A DNA stretch of 64,000 nt from Lachancea kluyveri NRRL Y-12651 (Eukaryota > Ascomycota > Saccharomycetes > Saccharomycetales > Saccharomycetaceae), in assembly GCA_000149225.2 (NCBI GenBank), contig CM000691.1:186001-250000 (forward strand), given 5' to 3'. The position numbers and the translations under genes are program-made. This document shows, piece after piece, positions 36,173 through 46,859 of this stretch; the stretch's first letter is position 1; the number at the start of each line of letters is the position of its first letter. The notes beneath the pieces were generated by a model, which did no database searches, was not told the origin of the DNA, and was given only the letters and a program-made list of their open reading frames with translations.

Positions 36173-36399
36173 CCTTTAAGTGCCACTTTTCGCTGCGGCC
36201 ATTTTCTTAGAAGTCTCTAACCAAGGGCTTCCGCCTTTGAATATTGACAGAACGCGTGCGTCCAAAACGATTATGAAAAGGAACACTGCTGGGAAAAATT
36301 TTAAGACAACCTGGAAGCCCATCTCATCTCATCTCATCTAATATATTACCGTTTTAAAAAGAGAGAAAGCTCAACGAAGTTTTGTGATATCAGGGAATA
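36173..36399. promoter_or_regulatory. MTC2-UTP11 divergent promoter with RRPE-like motif
   Basis: AAAAATTTT at 36294-36302 matches the RRPE element found before ribosome-biogenesis genes, about 100 bp upstream of UTP11. A CATCT repeat (four units, 36320-36339) follows, where a PAC element (CTCATCGC) might be expected; it is only PAC-like. ACGCGT, an MCB core, is at 36252-36257. Confidence 0.45.
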
Positions 36400-37161
36400 A
36401 TGGCAAAACTAGTACACAATATCCAGAAGAAACAGCACAGAGAACGTTCACAGGTCTCTGAACGTTCGCGCTTCGGGTTCTTGGAAAAGCACAAGGACTA
36501 CGTCAAACGTGCCCGAGACTATCACAAGAAGCAAGTCACACTAAAAGTTTTAAGATCTAAGGCCAAGGAGAGAAATCCAGATGAGTACTACCATGGGATG
36601 AATACCAGAAAACTGGACTCCAAGGGCCTTTTGATCAAGAGCCGTCATGCAGAAGGCGAAGACCCATCGTTAACCATGGATCAGGTAAAGCTTTTGAAAA
36701 CCCAGGATAGCAACTACGTGAGAACTTTAAGACAAATAGAGTTGAAAAAGTTGGAAAGGTCATCTAAGGAGCTCATGTTTAAGTCTAGTGGTAACCATAC
36801 AGTCTTTGTTGACGACAATAAGGAGATGCGTGATTTTAGTCCAGAACAATACTTTAAAACTACAACTGAGATGCTACAGAGAAGGGAAAATAGGTTAACC
36901 AAAGACCAACTATCTTCCAACCAGGGAGAATACTTGAATCTGAATAGCGAAGATGTTGTCATGCCTAAGGAATCTTTGGAAAAGAAGAAACTAAAGAAAT
37001 ACAAGCTGGTACAACAGCGTCTAGAGAGAGAGAAACAATTGAAACAAGTTCAACAACGCATGGATATACAGAGGGAGGTAATGAAGAAGGGTTCCAAAAA
37101 GAAAATAGTCGATACCAAGGGTAATGTGTCCTTCAAATGGAAAAAGCAACGTAAGCGTTGA
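36400..37161 (+). CDS. UTP11: UTP11, small-subunit processome protein
   Basis: 253 residues (250 in S. cerevisiae). Strongly basic. Conserved N-terminal block with HRERSQVSERSRFGFLEKHK followed by KDYVKRARDYHKKQ; then RNPDEYYHGM and the FVDDNKE stretch; the C-terminus is Lys/Arg-rich (SFKWKKQRKR). Utp11 binds the U3-containing 90S pre-ribosome and is needed for 18S rRNA maturation in the nucleolus. Same-strand neighbour YPF1 follows after 592 bp. Confidence 0.95.
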   Translation: MAKLVHNIQKKQHRERSQVSERSRFGFLEKHKDYVKRARDYHKKQVTLKVLRSKAKERNPDEYYHGMNTRKLDSKGLLIKSRHAEGEDPSLTMDQVKLLKTQDSNYVRTLRQIELKKLERSSKELMFKSSGNHTVFVDDNKEMRDFSPEQYFKTTTEMLQRRENRLTKDQLSSNQGEYLNLNSEDVVMPKESLEKKKLKKYKLVQQRLEREKQLKQVQQRMDIQREVMKKGSKKKIVDTKGNVSFKWKKQRKR

Positions 37162-37753
37162 TTTTTCGTTTTTAAAAGGGCTTGTGTATATAAATGTACG
37201 AGCTTATAGGTCAGTTGTACAGTAATAGAGATAAATTAGACAGAATGTTAAGGCAAGGCTTCCTTGTTATTTGTGCGCTTCTTTATCCTGATACCGATCA
37301 GTATATATCTGTTAGGATCAGAAAAATAGAACAACGTTCAATGAAAGGAGTAGAAATCAGCACATCCATACTTTCTATGGCAACATTCTGTTAAAGAAAA
37401 ATAGTACTTTAGTCTTTACAATTCAGATAAAAAACGGACTATTTACCACCCAGAAAACTGGCCCAATGCTAAACAGAGTCCAATGTACTCTCAACCAATT
37501 GTCCTCAAGAACGTAGCGCTCTTTTGAGTCTGTTCTTGTCCAGATGCCGAGCTCATCTTGGTTATGTTCTGACCTTACAATCACGTGATCATAAATGTTA
37601 CTCCATCATGGTTGACATGACGTCGAGAGCTTTAAGTGGTTTTAAGCAATCTGGAAAGTCGACCAACAAAACCAAAAACATCTAAATAAGTGAGCTCCAA
37701 GCGAAAAAAAGCAGGTAAAGACAAAAAAAAAACCAAACAAACAGTACATAGCG
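37162..37753. other. UTP11-YPF1 spacer with CACGTG site
   Basis: 592 bp. TCACGTGA at 37582-37589, a Cbf1/CDEI-type site, lies about 165 bp before YPF1. A 66-codon ORF (37194-37394, +) looks like chance. An A-rich stretch directly precedes the YPF1 start. Confidence 0.4.
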
Positions 37754-39529
37754 ATGACTGATTGGCTCCAGAGATTTTTCGGATGGGTTCATGATGATTC
37801 GCCACACGTCAAACTAGAGAGCGTCTTTCAAAAGATCGATTCGGTCGTGGATGCTTCCCCACTAGAAAAAGATAAACATCTGATTGACAGAGTTACCAAC
37901 AATGTCTCCCGCAGATTAGTGGCTTTGATTTCTCAACACAACATGTTAATCCACTATTCACTTCTGATTTTGACAGCAGTTGTATTAGTGGTTATTGGAT
38001 CGTTTGTGTCGATAGACTCGATCCCATATACCGCTTTACCACCAACAAGGGAGCACCCACTGTTTGACCCAAGTGACAACGACGTTGAACACGAATGTGA
38101 AATTGTACGTGAAAACGAAGATGCTGGTTGGAGCAATACAATTGATGAGAAGCACGCCCTAATCATCCCCTTTACAAGTGGTGTTACTTTGCTCTCTCTA
38201 TATTTTGGACTAAAATGGGACAAGTTACAAACAGTGATGAAAACAGTACTACGCTACTTGGGTCATTACATTGCTCTTATCAGCTTCCCAGCCAATGTTT
38301 CTGTATACAGCTATGCCATTACCAGCCTAACACGTAACTTTTCACATCTCCTAAGGGTGGACGCTCGCAAACTGTTGTCACGTTACAGGGTTAGCATTGT
38401 AGATGATAATGACGAACTTCATTGCTCTTCTCTTTACGATACCAATTTCCACTACGTTGATGCTTTAACGGAAAGAAAAATTTACTTTGAAGAGCTAACA
38501 CCACAGTTGAAGAAAGAGTTGCGCAGGTATTTGGCAAAACCAGAGCCCTCAACAGTGGATTCTAAAAGGCAATTAGGCAACTCATACTTTACCACCAGCC
38601 ATATCCTGTCTTCTGTGTTAGCCGGAATCATGACTGCGGCCTACTACGCCTTTTCAAATAACTGGATCATAACGAATGTTATTAGTATGAACCTAACCAT
38701 TTGGGCGATGTCTCAGTTTAAACTAAAAAACCTACGTTCTGGGATCTTGATTTTGAGCGTATTATTCCTTTACGACACTTTTTTGGTGTTCGAGACAGAC
38801 GTTATGGTGACCGTTGCCACATCCTTGGACTTACCGGTGAAGTTGACTTTACCCTCCCATTATGACCAAGGCCTAGATATGTTCCAATTCTCTTTATTAG
38901 GGCTAGGCGACATCATTCTGCCTGGTGCATTTATCACTCTATGCTACAAATTTGACATTTGGAAGTGGCATCTAGATAATGCTGATAGAGAATTTCACTT
39001 TTTGAACTGGAACTACTGTGGCAAGTATTTCTTCACTAGTATTCTAAGTTACATTCTAGGGTTGGCAACCTGCATGTTTTCATTGCACAGATTTCAGGCC
39101 GCACAACCTGCTTTGTTGTACATTGTGCCAAGCATGTTGATAAGCGTGTTGACCGTTGCTGGCATGAATAAAGAATTGCGTGAGTTTTGGAAATTTGACT
39201 ACGACACGATCAAACTAGGCGAAAATATTTTGGAAAAGGACGGCAAAACGTATGCTCAATTTATTGAAGAAATGAGTGACGACGAGCTAGACGCCGAGTA
39301 CACCGCTGCTGACATGTTAATGGAGGATGAGGGTGATGAAGACGACCCTTATGACGAGCAAGACTATGAGCATAAACCAAAAGAGTATGTACCTAATGAT
39401 TTACTAGAACTGATTGAAGATGCAATGATTTCCACCGATGAAGATGGTGACTATATTCCCGACGAAGATGACGCAAGTGGTGAAGAAGAAGAGGATGTAA
39501 CGGTTTTGATTGAAGTCGAACACCCATAG
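37754..39529 (+). CDS. YPF1: YPF1, signal-peptide-peptidase-type intramembrane aspartyl protease
   Basis: 591 residues (587 in S. cerevisiae). Multiple membrane segments (for example at about 70-90, 130-145, 280-340 and 420-470). The presenilin/SPP signature is complete: YD in FLYDTFLVF near residue 340, GLGD in LGLGDIILPG near 382, and PAL in QPALLYIVPS near 450. The two aspartates are the catalytic pair. The C-terminal tail (about 500-591) is very acidic. In S. cerevisiae Ypf1 sits in the ER membrane and takes part in Dfm1-linked ERAD of selected substrates such as Zrt1. Order UTP11-YPF1 matches YKL099C-YKL100C. Confidence 0.94.
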   Translation: MTDWLQRFFGWVHDDSPHVKLESVFQKIDSVVDASPLEKDKHLIDRVTNNVSRRLVALISQHNMLIHYSLLILTAVVLVVIGSFVSIDSIPYTALPPTREHPLFDPSDNDVEHECEIVRENEDAGWSNTIDEKHALIIPFTSGVTLLSLYFGLKWDKLQTVMKTVLRYLGHYIALISFPANVSVYSYAITSLTRNFSHLLRVDARKLLSRYRVSIVDDNDELHCSSLYDTNFHYVDALTERKIYFEELTPQLKKELRRYLAKPEPSTVDSKRQLGNSYFTTSHILSSVLAGIMTAAYYAFSNNWIITNVISMNLTIWAMSQFKLKNLRSGILILSVLFLYDTFLVFETDVMVTVATSLDLPVKLTLPSHYDQGLDMFQFSLLGLGDIILPGAFITLCYKFDIWKWHLDNADREFHFLNWNYCGKYFFTSILSYILGLATCMFSLHRFQAAQPALLYIVPSMLISVLTVAGMNKELREFWKFDYDTIKLGENILEKDGKTYAQFIEEMSDDELDAEYTAADMLMEDEGDEDDPYDEQDYEHKPKEYVPNDLLELIEDAMISTDEDGDYIPDEDDASGEEEEDVTVLIEVEHP

Positions 39530-40263
39530 CACCTTTATGATTCGTAGTTTACAGAAAGTATACGTAACAGTGTAACAAAAATATCAATTTTATACGCGCG
39601 ATTTCAGTAGCTGTCTTCCTGTGAGACAGATTCTCTTAAAACTTTGCTAGAGATTCTATAGTCTGGAGTACAATTTGCACACACTTGGCCTTCAGGAATA
39701 CACCCAGAAAGGCATCTCGGCAAGCAAAAAGGGTCTTTTTCAATTGGCTGGCTTGGCTTCCTCTATTTTTTTTTGCGAAGTTCGGACTTTTAAGCAAATG
39801 CAATCTCTGGGGTAATAGCAAGAGTAAGCATCTAGTACTAGAAATTGTTTTAAGAGATTTCGAATGGTAGAGCCAATCATCATAATCCGAAATCGGAGTC
39901 ACAAACTGGGTGCACACCTTTTTCTATTCATATTTTCAAATGAAATTTTATGCGTACGAGTGGGCAGGTGGATCATGCTGCGTCGTTTCATATCTCCGTT
40001 TGTGTTTTTTTTTTCTCGACACTCCCCCGCCGTTCGGTGAGAAAAAAAAAAAGTTCGAACTTCGGAGGAGGGGCAGGAACGCTGCAGCAACAGTTTTTTT
40101 TTTTTCATAGTCAACGCGACGAATAATTCAAGTATATAAGGAGGTTCAAATGACCCTCTTTTCTCGAGTGATCCTGAGCCCTTTAAAATTGATCTAGTCT
40201 TTAAATTCTTATTCCTTTCTTTCCTCTTTTTTTATCTAATTAACGAACTATAACTCTTAAACA
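39530..40263 (+). promoter_or_regulatory. ADH3 promoter region with TATA box
   Basis: TATATAAG at 40133-40140, about 124-131 bp before the ADH3 ATG. T/A homopolymers flank a short GC-rich patch (40020-40032). The leader just before the ATG is A-rich (ACTCTTAAACAATG), typical of highly expressed yeast genes. Confidence 0.6.
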
Positions 40264-41397
40264 ATGTTCAGATTAGCTCGTTTGCAAAATACTGCCTCTT
40301 CTGCCAGATCCTTGGCTTCCTCTTTTATCAGATTCAACTCGACCGTTGCCCCAGCTATTCCAACCACACAAAAGGGTGTTATCTTCTATGAAAGCGGTGG
40401 TAAATTAGAATACAAGGACATCCCAGTCCCAAAGCCAAAGCCAAACGAAATCTTGATCAATGTCAAGTATTCTGGTGTCTGCCACACCGATTTGCACGCT
40501 TGGAAGGGTGACTGGCCATTGCCAACCAAATTGCCTTTAGTCGGTGGCCACGAAGGTGCTGGTGTCGTTGTTGCTAAAGGTGAAAACGTCATGAATTTTG
40601 AAATCGGTGACTTGGCTGGTATCAAGTGGTTGAACGGTTCTTGTATGGCTTGTGAATTGTGTGAACAAGGTCACGAATCCAACTGTCTACACGCCGACTT
40701 GTCCGGTTACACTCACGACGGTTCTTTCCAACAATACGCTACCGCAGATGCTGTTCAAGCTGCCCAAATTCCAAAGGGTACCGATTTGGCTGAAGTTGCT
40801 CCAATCTTGTGTGCCGGTGTTACTGTCTACAAGGCTTTGAAGACCGCTGACTTGAAACCGGGCCAATGGGTTGCCATCTCTGGTGCTGCCGGTGGTCTTG
40901 GCTCTTTGGCTGTCCAATACGCCAAGGCTATGGGCCTAAGAATCTTGGGTATCGATGGTGGTCCAGGTAAAGAAGAACTATTCAAGTCCCTAGGTGGTGA
41001 GGTGTTCATCGATTTCACAAAGACTAAAGACATTGTCAGCGCCATCCAAGAAGCTACAAAAGGTGGTCCACACGGTGTGATCAACGTTTCTGTTTCCGAA
41101 GCCGCCATTTCGACTTCCACCCAATACGTCAGACCAACCGGTACCGTCGTTTTGGTTGGTTTGCCAGCCAACGCTTACGTTAAATCCGAAGTCTTCTCTC
41201 ACGTTGTCAAGTCTATCAATATCAAGGGTTCCTACGTCGGTAACAGAGCTGACACCAGAGAAGCTCTAGACTTCTTTAGCAGAGGCCTGGTCAAGTCTCC
41301 AATCAAGATTGTCGGATTGTCTGAATTACCAGAAGTCTACGGGCTGATGGAAAAGGGTAAGATTTTGGGTAGATACGTTGTCGATACTGCTAAATAA
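40264..41397 (+). CDS. ADH3: ADH3, mitochondrial alcohol dehydrogenase
   Basis: 377-residue medium-chain zinc alcohol dehydrogenase. An N-terminal extension of about 27 residues ([20 protein letters not shown]...) has Arg, Ser and Ala without acidic residues: a mitochondrial presequence, which separates it from cytosolic Adh1/2. Catalytic zinc ligands C73, H96 and C183; structural zinc C127, C130, C133, C141; Rossmann loop GAAGGLG at 207-213. Codon use is strongly biased (AAG, GGT, TTG, GTC), suggesting high expression. Adh3 takes part in the ethanol-acetaldehyde shuttle that moves reducing power across the inner membrane. Location after MBR1 and before GFA1 fits YMR083W. Confidence 0.95.
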   Translation: MFRLARLQNTASSARSLASSFIRFNSTVAPAIPTTQKGVIFYESGGKLEYKDIPVPKPKPNEILINVKYSGVCHTDLHAWKGDWPLPTKLPLVGGHEGAGVVVAKGENVMNFEIGDLAGIKWLNGSCMACELCEQGHESNCLHADLSGYTHDGSFQQYATADAVQAAQIPKGTDLAEVAPILCAGVTVYKALKTADLKPGQWVAISGAAGGLGSLAVQYAKAMGLRILGIDGGPGKEELFKSLGGEVFIDFTKTKDIVSAIQEATKGGPHGVINVSVSEAAISTSTQYVRPTGTVVLVGLPANAYVKSEVFSHVVKSINIKGSYVGNRADTREALDFFSRGLVKSPIKIVGLSELPEVYGLMEKGKILGRYVVDTAK

Positions 41398-42725
41398 AGT
41401 GGGCTGGACATCACTTAGGACATGATTTAATGATTGTTTGTATTAATATTTTTTTTTTCCCCTCTGTATACGATATACGTTCAAGAAAATGACTCTGTCT
41501 TTTTGTTTTTGGAAACCCGCTTAGATTTCTGCCGTGCTTGCCAGCATGCCACTTGAAAGAAGGATCCTACTCTCTCTTGAAAATGTCAGCCATACTGTGA
41601 CGAGTAATGTTTGACGTTGGTACACGCAGGGATAATCGTTTCGGTATTCGAACTGTAATTAACGTACCGATAAGGCGCCTGACCAGTCACTTGTCGATCT
41701 TTTCCTATCGACTAAACGATGGGTAACCCACTCAAAAGAGGAGTTGTTGTGGCGAAAGGTTCAACTCATACTAGTATATTCCTCCGGAAAAACATTCTAA
41801 AGACATCAGTTGACACAGCCGTTCGGCCTCCAGAAAACAAAAACAGAAAAAACATCTTAGCCGTCCAACTTCCACTATTTTTTGAGAAAGAAGAACACAA
41901 GGAGAATTAACGCAGAAACACAAGTAGTATTCGAGCTATGTTCAGTGGCCGAGACTCTTAGCGTAAACACACCAGTGTCCTTTCTATCTAGGCAGACTTG
42001 GCACCTTCCTGCATTGTTTTTTTTTAGCTCGTTGCCTTTTTTCCCTATATTTTTCCGAGACTATCACGTGAGATCATCAGTAGCCCCTCTCGAGTTCAAG
42101 AGGAGACTCGCACAGGTGACAAACAAGGCTATCTGTTTCCTTTCTGGTTAAGCAATAGCGCATAGACGTGACCTGAGCACTTTGTAGAAATACCGAAAGG
42201 AATCTCACAGAGCCAAAAGCCTTCAAGGTCTTTTAGGCTCTGTATCCTCCTTAGGCTTTGTTTCATCTCAGTTTTCTGTAGGCGTACTCTTGTCATGCTT
42301 AGGCATTATACTTGGCTAAAACTAGAGAACGCATTTTTAATGCCACAATGAGCACATTAGCAGTACATACCACGTATATGATAAAAGTATGTTCGAAATT
42401 TTTGGCCGGCTGCCGTAGCTACCACTGACGACATGTGTTAGAGCAGAATTATACGGGCGATCCCATGTGCAATATGATGCTTCAATGTGCAATGGTAGCG
42501 GAACAAAACGGACGACTTATACGTGCATGTATGTGACAAAGAGACCGTTTTCTTTTCTTTTCCTGAGCTACGTTCCACAAACCATGAAGAGTTCAATTGT
42601 CAAATCTCTCAAGTATACTCGTAAAAAAAAAAAAACAAAAAAACAAAAGAAAGATAGTTTCTCAAGTTAAAAGTGCTCAAACACTAAACATAGATTTATA
42701 TAAATACAATTTACAAAGTTTATTT
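41398..42725. other. ADH3-HSL1 convergent region, no gene recognised
   Basis: 1.33 kb between two converging genes, unusually long for this layout. A CACGTG core (42066-42071, within TCACGTGA) and several short ORFs (up to 89 codons) are present. An 8-bp perfect stem, ACAGAGCC (42207-42214) with GGCTCTGT (42236-42243), encloses a 21-nt loop. A non-coding RNA is possible but unproved. Confidence 0.35.
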
Positions 42726-45700
42726 TCAAACTTGAACCGATTTTTTATTCTCCTCTGATTTGATCAGGTTACGAATCTTTTCATTGAATCCGTTGAATAC
42801 TTCTTCACCTCCCTTCTTCTTTGTCTTCTTTACTAATACTGTAGTGTAGTCATCTCCACTGTTTGAAGCAATATTGATTTTAAATTTGAAGTTCCCCTGA
42901 ACAAACCTACAGTCATACTCAACTCTATTCCTATTACCCTTTTTATCCATAATCTTTAGTTCATAGTCAATACTATTGGAACCAAACTGGCGCAATGTCA
43001 ACAAATGCAAATCTTCAAACGGTAACAATGACTTATGCTCGTAAACCAGGTGGTTCTTACTATTTGGCTTTTTCTTGAAGTTGTTGATAAATTTGCTGAA
43101 CCAACTCTGTTTCGGCGTATCACTGGCAACACGCATAGGCTTTTTCACCTTTTCTGTAAGATTCTTTACGGAAACAGGATTTTCACACTCTATAACTGTT
43201 GGCAGCATTTTTTTACCTTTACTAAACGATAGCGTATAATCATCGTCGTCATCATCATTATCATTGGTAGCAACTGCTGTACCAGCAGGTGGCTCCTTTT
43301 TAATGCTGTTGGCACTAATAGTTGGCTTTGGCTTTGGCTTTGGCTTTATTGGAGATGCCTTGAACACGTTGCTGGAATCGTCATCAAATAGCATGGTGAC
43401 ACGTTTTTTATCGCCCGATTGCTTTAACTCAATCGTGTCATTATCCTCTTGTGATTTTACAGCAAACAAATCACTCTTGCCCTCACCGATGTTGACTTCT
43501 TCATCCAAATCCTTAAACATCGACATCAGGCTTTGGCTCAATGGTAGCTCAGCATTTTGATAAGAGAACCTCTTTTGTTGGTAAACATGAGTTTTCTCCG
43601 GAGATAGCTTGAACTTGGAGATGATTTCCTCAGTGGTTTCACGAGGTAAAGCTACCATCGAGGGGGCGTTATTTCCATATAAGCTAACCCTGACATCTGC
43701 AGCGGGGGTCAAAATATTTGTAGTGTTCAAACTGTCGATAGAGACCGCCTTTCTATGTACGTTATGCTGTGATTCAACACCAGAGGAAGTTGTAGCCACA
43801 GAGGTGGTATCACCTGGAGCGTCTTCGAAGATGTTTACATCTTCATCAATAGTGGTCACTACATTGGTGGTTGTCTCTTCTTCCTGTTCTTCCTCTTCAC
43901 GGATTGTTAATTTTTGTGAGGCAAGTTCGTCACGTCTTAAAAACATTGGCTCTTCTTCAACCGGAGGATTTGCAGGGAAATCCTCCACCGAATTGCCGTT
44001 CGAAATTTGAAATGCCTGGGCCGTAAACGTGTGAGTAGGGATATCCATGGCAAAGGACATATCAGAATAATCGTCGAAATTTGAAGTATTGTCATACGCT
44101 GAGCTAGATTGACTATGTTTCCTCGAAAAGGGCACAGCTAAATTAGCCTTTGGAGCCAAAGAAATTTTAGTCGATTGCTTACGCAATGGGATGGAAGCAG
44201 CAACATGCTGTTTAGACATGCGCCTGTGAATTACAGTTGAAGGGATTGATGACTTTGAAGCACTCTTTTGAAACGTATCACCGTGTGGTTGTTGTTGCCA
44301 ATTTTTCCGTTCCTGTTTCCGTTCCTGGTGTATCCTTTGATCTTCATCGTTCAAAAATTGGTTCAAGTTTTTAAATGTCATAGACGTGTTTAACATCGAA
44401 GATGGTAGAGACAGTAGCGGTTTTTTCTCACCTGGTGGAAGCTGTTGAGAAGTCATGGTATCATTGATAGTGCTTGATTGAGCCAATATACTTGGATCCA
44501 TCATGGGCGTACTAGTGGTTACCGGTGGTTCAGTTAGTTTGTTTTCATCAGTCCTGATGCGAGACAACCTACTGCCCCCATCACTGCCATTGAAGATGGA
44601 TTGATTAGAAGTGCCCCAATCACCACTGTTTCTCAATTTTTTAAGGTTAGACTTTGAAGCCACACTGTTTTTCAAACTATACTTTCTCAACAGAGTTTCA
44701 ATGCTATTCGGCTGAGAGCGACGAGGGTCCAATGATGGAAGAGGAGTTTGCCGCTGTGGGGCAGAATTAATACGCAGAGTTCTGTCGGGGGAAGGTTTGC
44801 TTGTGGTTTTAGTGATCACAGAGGCAATGGTCGGTGGTTGTGTGCTCATCGTAACATTGGTAATGTCCTTTAAAGGCATGGTAACTGCCCTTTGTTTAAC
44901 CCGAGAGGGAGTCTTGTCAAAGTCAAGATTAGCAGGAGCAACATCGACCATGGGCTGCTTGACCACAGCTGTTTCTTTACGCAACGTATCCCGCGCAGTT
45001 TCTTCGGTTGCAGGATCTCCCTTACTAGAAGGTTCCTCTTCCTCTTTACTTTCTTTGATACTGCCCAGTTCTTCTCCAAACAAGATTTGTTCACAGAGTA
45101 TTTCAAATTCATTTTTCTGTGGTTTCACCTGAAGTTCAGAGACAACCTTGGAGTTTTCGATGCTTTTGTTCGGTGTACCATAATCTTTGGTAATCGAATT
45201 AATCAAATCGTTTGTATTGGTATTGCTAGGTTGATGCACAGGTAACGGCGGGATGCCATCATTTTGTAGATAGTCGTTCAAGTTTACAGATCGTTTGGAG
45301 ATCGACTGCAAGGAGTAAAGCGATTTTTTGGAGGCAGAGGATTTCAAGGACCTTTTAGAAGCAGAAGGTGTTATAGATCTTTTGGAAACAGAAGGTGGTA
45401 TCGATTTTTTGGAAGTTGAATGAGGTAGCGATCTTTTAGACACGCTTTTTTTGAATACCCTGGAAGAGGATACGACATAACCATCCTTCATCTTCTTTGG
45501 CGAAACTTTTAGAGAAGGTATGCTAAATTGAGATTTTTGTAACAGCTTAGGGGCACCAACGGCGTCTTCTGCGGCAGGAGTTGGTGTGGGAGTACCAGTA
45601 CTCACAGAAACGGTTGTTTCTACAAACGAATCGTTTTCAACACTGGGGTTTTGTCTCTCTTGGTACTGCCAGAGTAATGAGTAAAAGAGTTTTTCCTCAG

Positions 45701-46859
45701 TAAAACCGTGCTGTAGTAATCTGGCCACGATGTATTCGCTTGGGGCACCGTGCCATAGAATCTGTAAGTTTCCCAAGATGGACCCATCGATATCTTCTTT
45801 CGATTGTAGAGTAACCAGCTGTGGCGTGCGGCTCAGCAGGTGCAAATCCGAGTTGGACTTGCTACGAGCTTTGTCATATTTTGTGATCAAGGGATGCTGC
45901 AAGACTTCATTGATAGTTATCCTTCCCCTGGGGTCGACGATTAAAATTTTGGAAATCAAATCCTGGGCTTCAGAAGAGATGTTCTGTGGCATGTGGTACT
46001 TACCGGATTGGACCTTTAACAGCAGTTTCTTGATGTTGTCATCGTTGAAGGGCAGATGTCCGGTCAACAGGGCAAAGAGTATGATACCGCAGGACCAAAC
46101 GTCGCTTGGACTACCGTGGTAGTTTTTACCCATAACAATTTCTGGCGATGCATAGTGAGGAGATCCACACGAGGTTTCGAGCAGTTTGTTCGTTGTTTCC
46201 AAAGCGGCCATCCCAAAATCCGCAATCTTGATCTGATGGTTTTTTTTATCCACCAACAGGTTTTCAGGTTTCAGATCACGGTGGCAGATGTTGTAGTTAT
46301 GGCAATACGCCACACCTTGGATGATTTGTCTAAAGTAGTGGACAGCTTCTTGTTCAGGTAGTTTACCCTTGGAAACCAGATAGTCAAACAGCTCGCCACC
46401 TTCAACGTACTCCAGTACCAAGAACAGTTCGGATTTGTTCTCCCAGACCTCGTACAAGGCCATGATGTTTGGATGCGAAATCAACTTCATAATGATAATT
46501 TCGCGTTCGATACCATAAGGAAGATTGCCGTTTGCTGCGTTGGACTTCTTAGAGGCGTTGGTACTGCGGACAACTTTCTTAGGAACAATCTTAATCGCTG
46601 CCAACTTCCCAGTTTCCATGTTTTTCGCCAACCTCACTCTACCAGAAGAGCCCTTCCCCAAGGTTTTACCCAGCTTCCATGGGCCAACGGTATCTCTACT
46701 CTTTCTTTTTGAAGACTTGGTATTTGTAGTGCTTGCAGAAGAGATCTGGGATAGCCTCTTAGTAGCGGCGGTGACACATTGCACGACATGGTCGAGATGC
46801 TGTTCATTATTGCTGGCCGCTACCACAGCGTTGATAGCAGCATGTTTAGCCATAGACAT
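42726..46859 (-). CDS. HSL1: HSL1, Nim1-related morphogenesis-checkpoint kinase
   Basis: 1377 residues (1518 in S. cerevisiae). Kinase domain at about 61-325: LGKGSSGRV (68-76), K90, HRDLKPEN (193-200), DFG (214-216), and CGSPHYASPE in the activation loop. A run of SK(R/K)S-type repeats spans about 470-525, followed by a long Ser/Thr-rich disordered region and a C-terminal domain (about 1270-1377) in the position of the KA1-like lipid-binding domain. Hsl1 with Hsl7 brings the Wee1 kinase Swe1 to septins for destruction. The position next to APE1 equals YKL101W-YKL103C, which favours HSL1 over its relatives GIN4 and KCC4. I saw no KEN tripeptide, used by APC/C in S. cerevisiae Hsl1. Confidence 0.92.
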   Translation of the reverse strand: MSMAKHAAINAVVAASNNEQHLDHVVQCVTAATKRLSQISSASTTNTKSSKRKSRDTVGPWKLGKTLGKGSSGRVRLAKNMETGKLAAIKIVPKKVVRSTNASKKSNAANGNLPYGIEREIIIMKLISHPNIMALYEVWENKSELFLVLEYVEGGELFDYLVSKGKLPEQEAVHYFRQIIQGVAYCHNYNICHRDLKPENLLVDKKNHQIKIADFGMAALETTNKLLETSCGSPHYASPEIVMGKNYHGSPSDVWSCGIILFALLTGHLPFNDDNIKKLLLKVQSGKYHMPQNISSEAQDLISKILIVDPRGRITINEVLQHPLITKYDKARSKSNSDLHLLSRTPQLVTLQSKEDIDGSILGNLQILWHGAPSEYIVARLLQHGFTEEKLFYSLLWQYQERQNPSVENDSFVETTVSVSTGTPTPTPAAEDAVGAPKLLQKSQFSIPSLKVSPKKMKDGYVVSSSRVFKKSVSKRSLPHSTSKKSIPPSVSKRSITPSASKRSLKSSASKKSLYSLQSISKRSVNLNDYLQNDGIPPLPVHQPSNTNTNDLINSITKDYGTPNKSIENSKVVSELQVKPQKNEFEILCEQILFGEELGSIKESKEEEEPSSKGDPATEETARDTLRKETAVVKQPMVDVAPANLDFDKTPSRVKQRAVTMPLKDITNVTMSTQPPTIASVITKTTSKPSPDRTLRINSAPQRQTPLPSLDPRRSQPNSIETLLRKYSLKNSVASKSNLKKLRNSGDWGTSNQSIFNGSDGGSRLSRIRTDENKLTEPPVTTSTPMMDPSILAQSSTINDTMTSQQLPPGEKKPLLSLPSSMLNTSMTFKNLNQFLNDEDQRIHQERKQERKNWQQQPHGDTFQKSASKSSIPSTVIHRRMSKQHVAASIPLRKQSTKISLAPKANLAVPFSRKHSQSSSAYDNTSNFDDYSDMSFAMDIPTHTFTAQAFQISNGNSVEDFPANPPVEEEPMFLRRDELASQKLTIREEEEQEEETTTNVVTTIDEDVNIFEDAPGDTTSVATTSSGVESQHNVHRKAVSIDSLNTTNILTPAADVRVSLYGNNAPSMVALPRETTEEIISKFKLSPEKTHVYQQKRFSYQNAELPLSQSLMSMFKDLDEEVNIGEGKSDLFAVKSQEDNDTIELKQSGDKKRVTMLFDDDSSNVFKASPIKPKPKPKPTISANSIKKEPPAGTAVATNDNDDDDDDYTLSFSKGKKMLPTVIECENPVSVKNLTEKVKKPMRVASDTPKQSWFSKFINNFKKKPNSKNHLVYEHKSLLPFEDLHLLTLRQFGSNSIDYELKIMDKKGNRNRVEYDCRFVQGNFKFKINIASNSGDDYTTVLVKKTKKKGGEEVFNGFNEKIRNLIKSEENKKSVQV

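Noticed and set aside
37194-37394. 66-codon ORF after UTP11
   Set aside because: Begins in the UTP11 3' flank; no recognisable features and no sign of a promoter.
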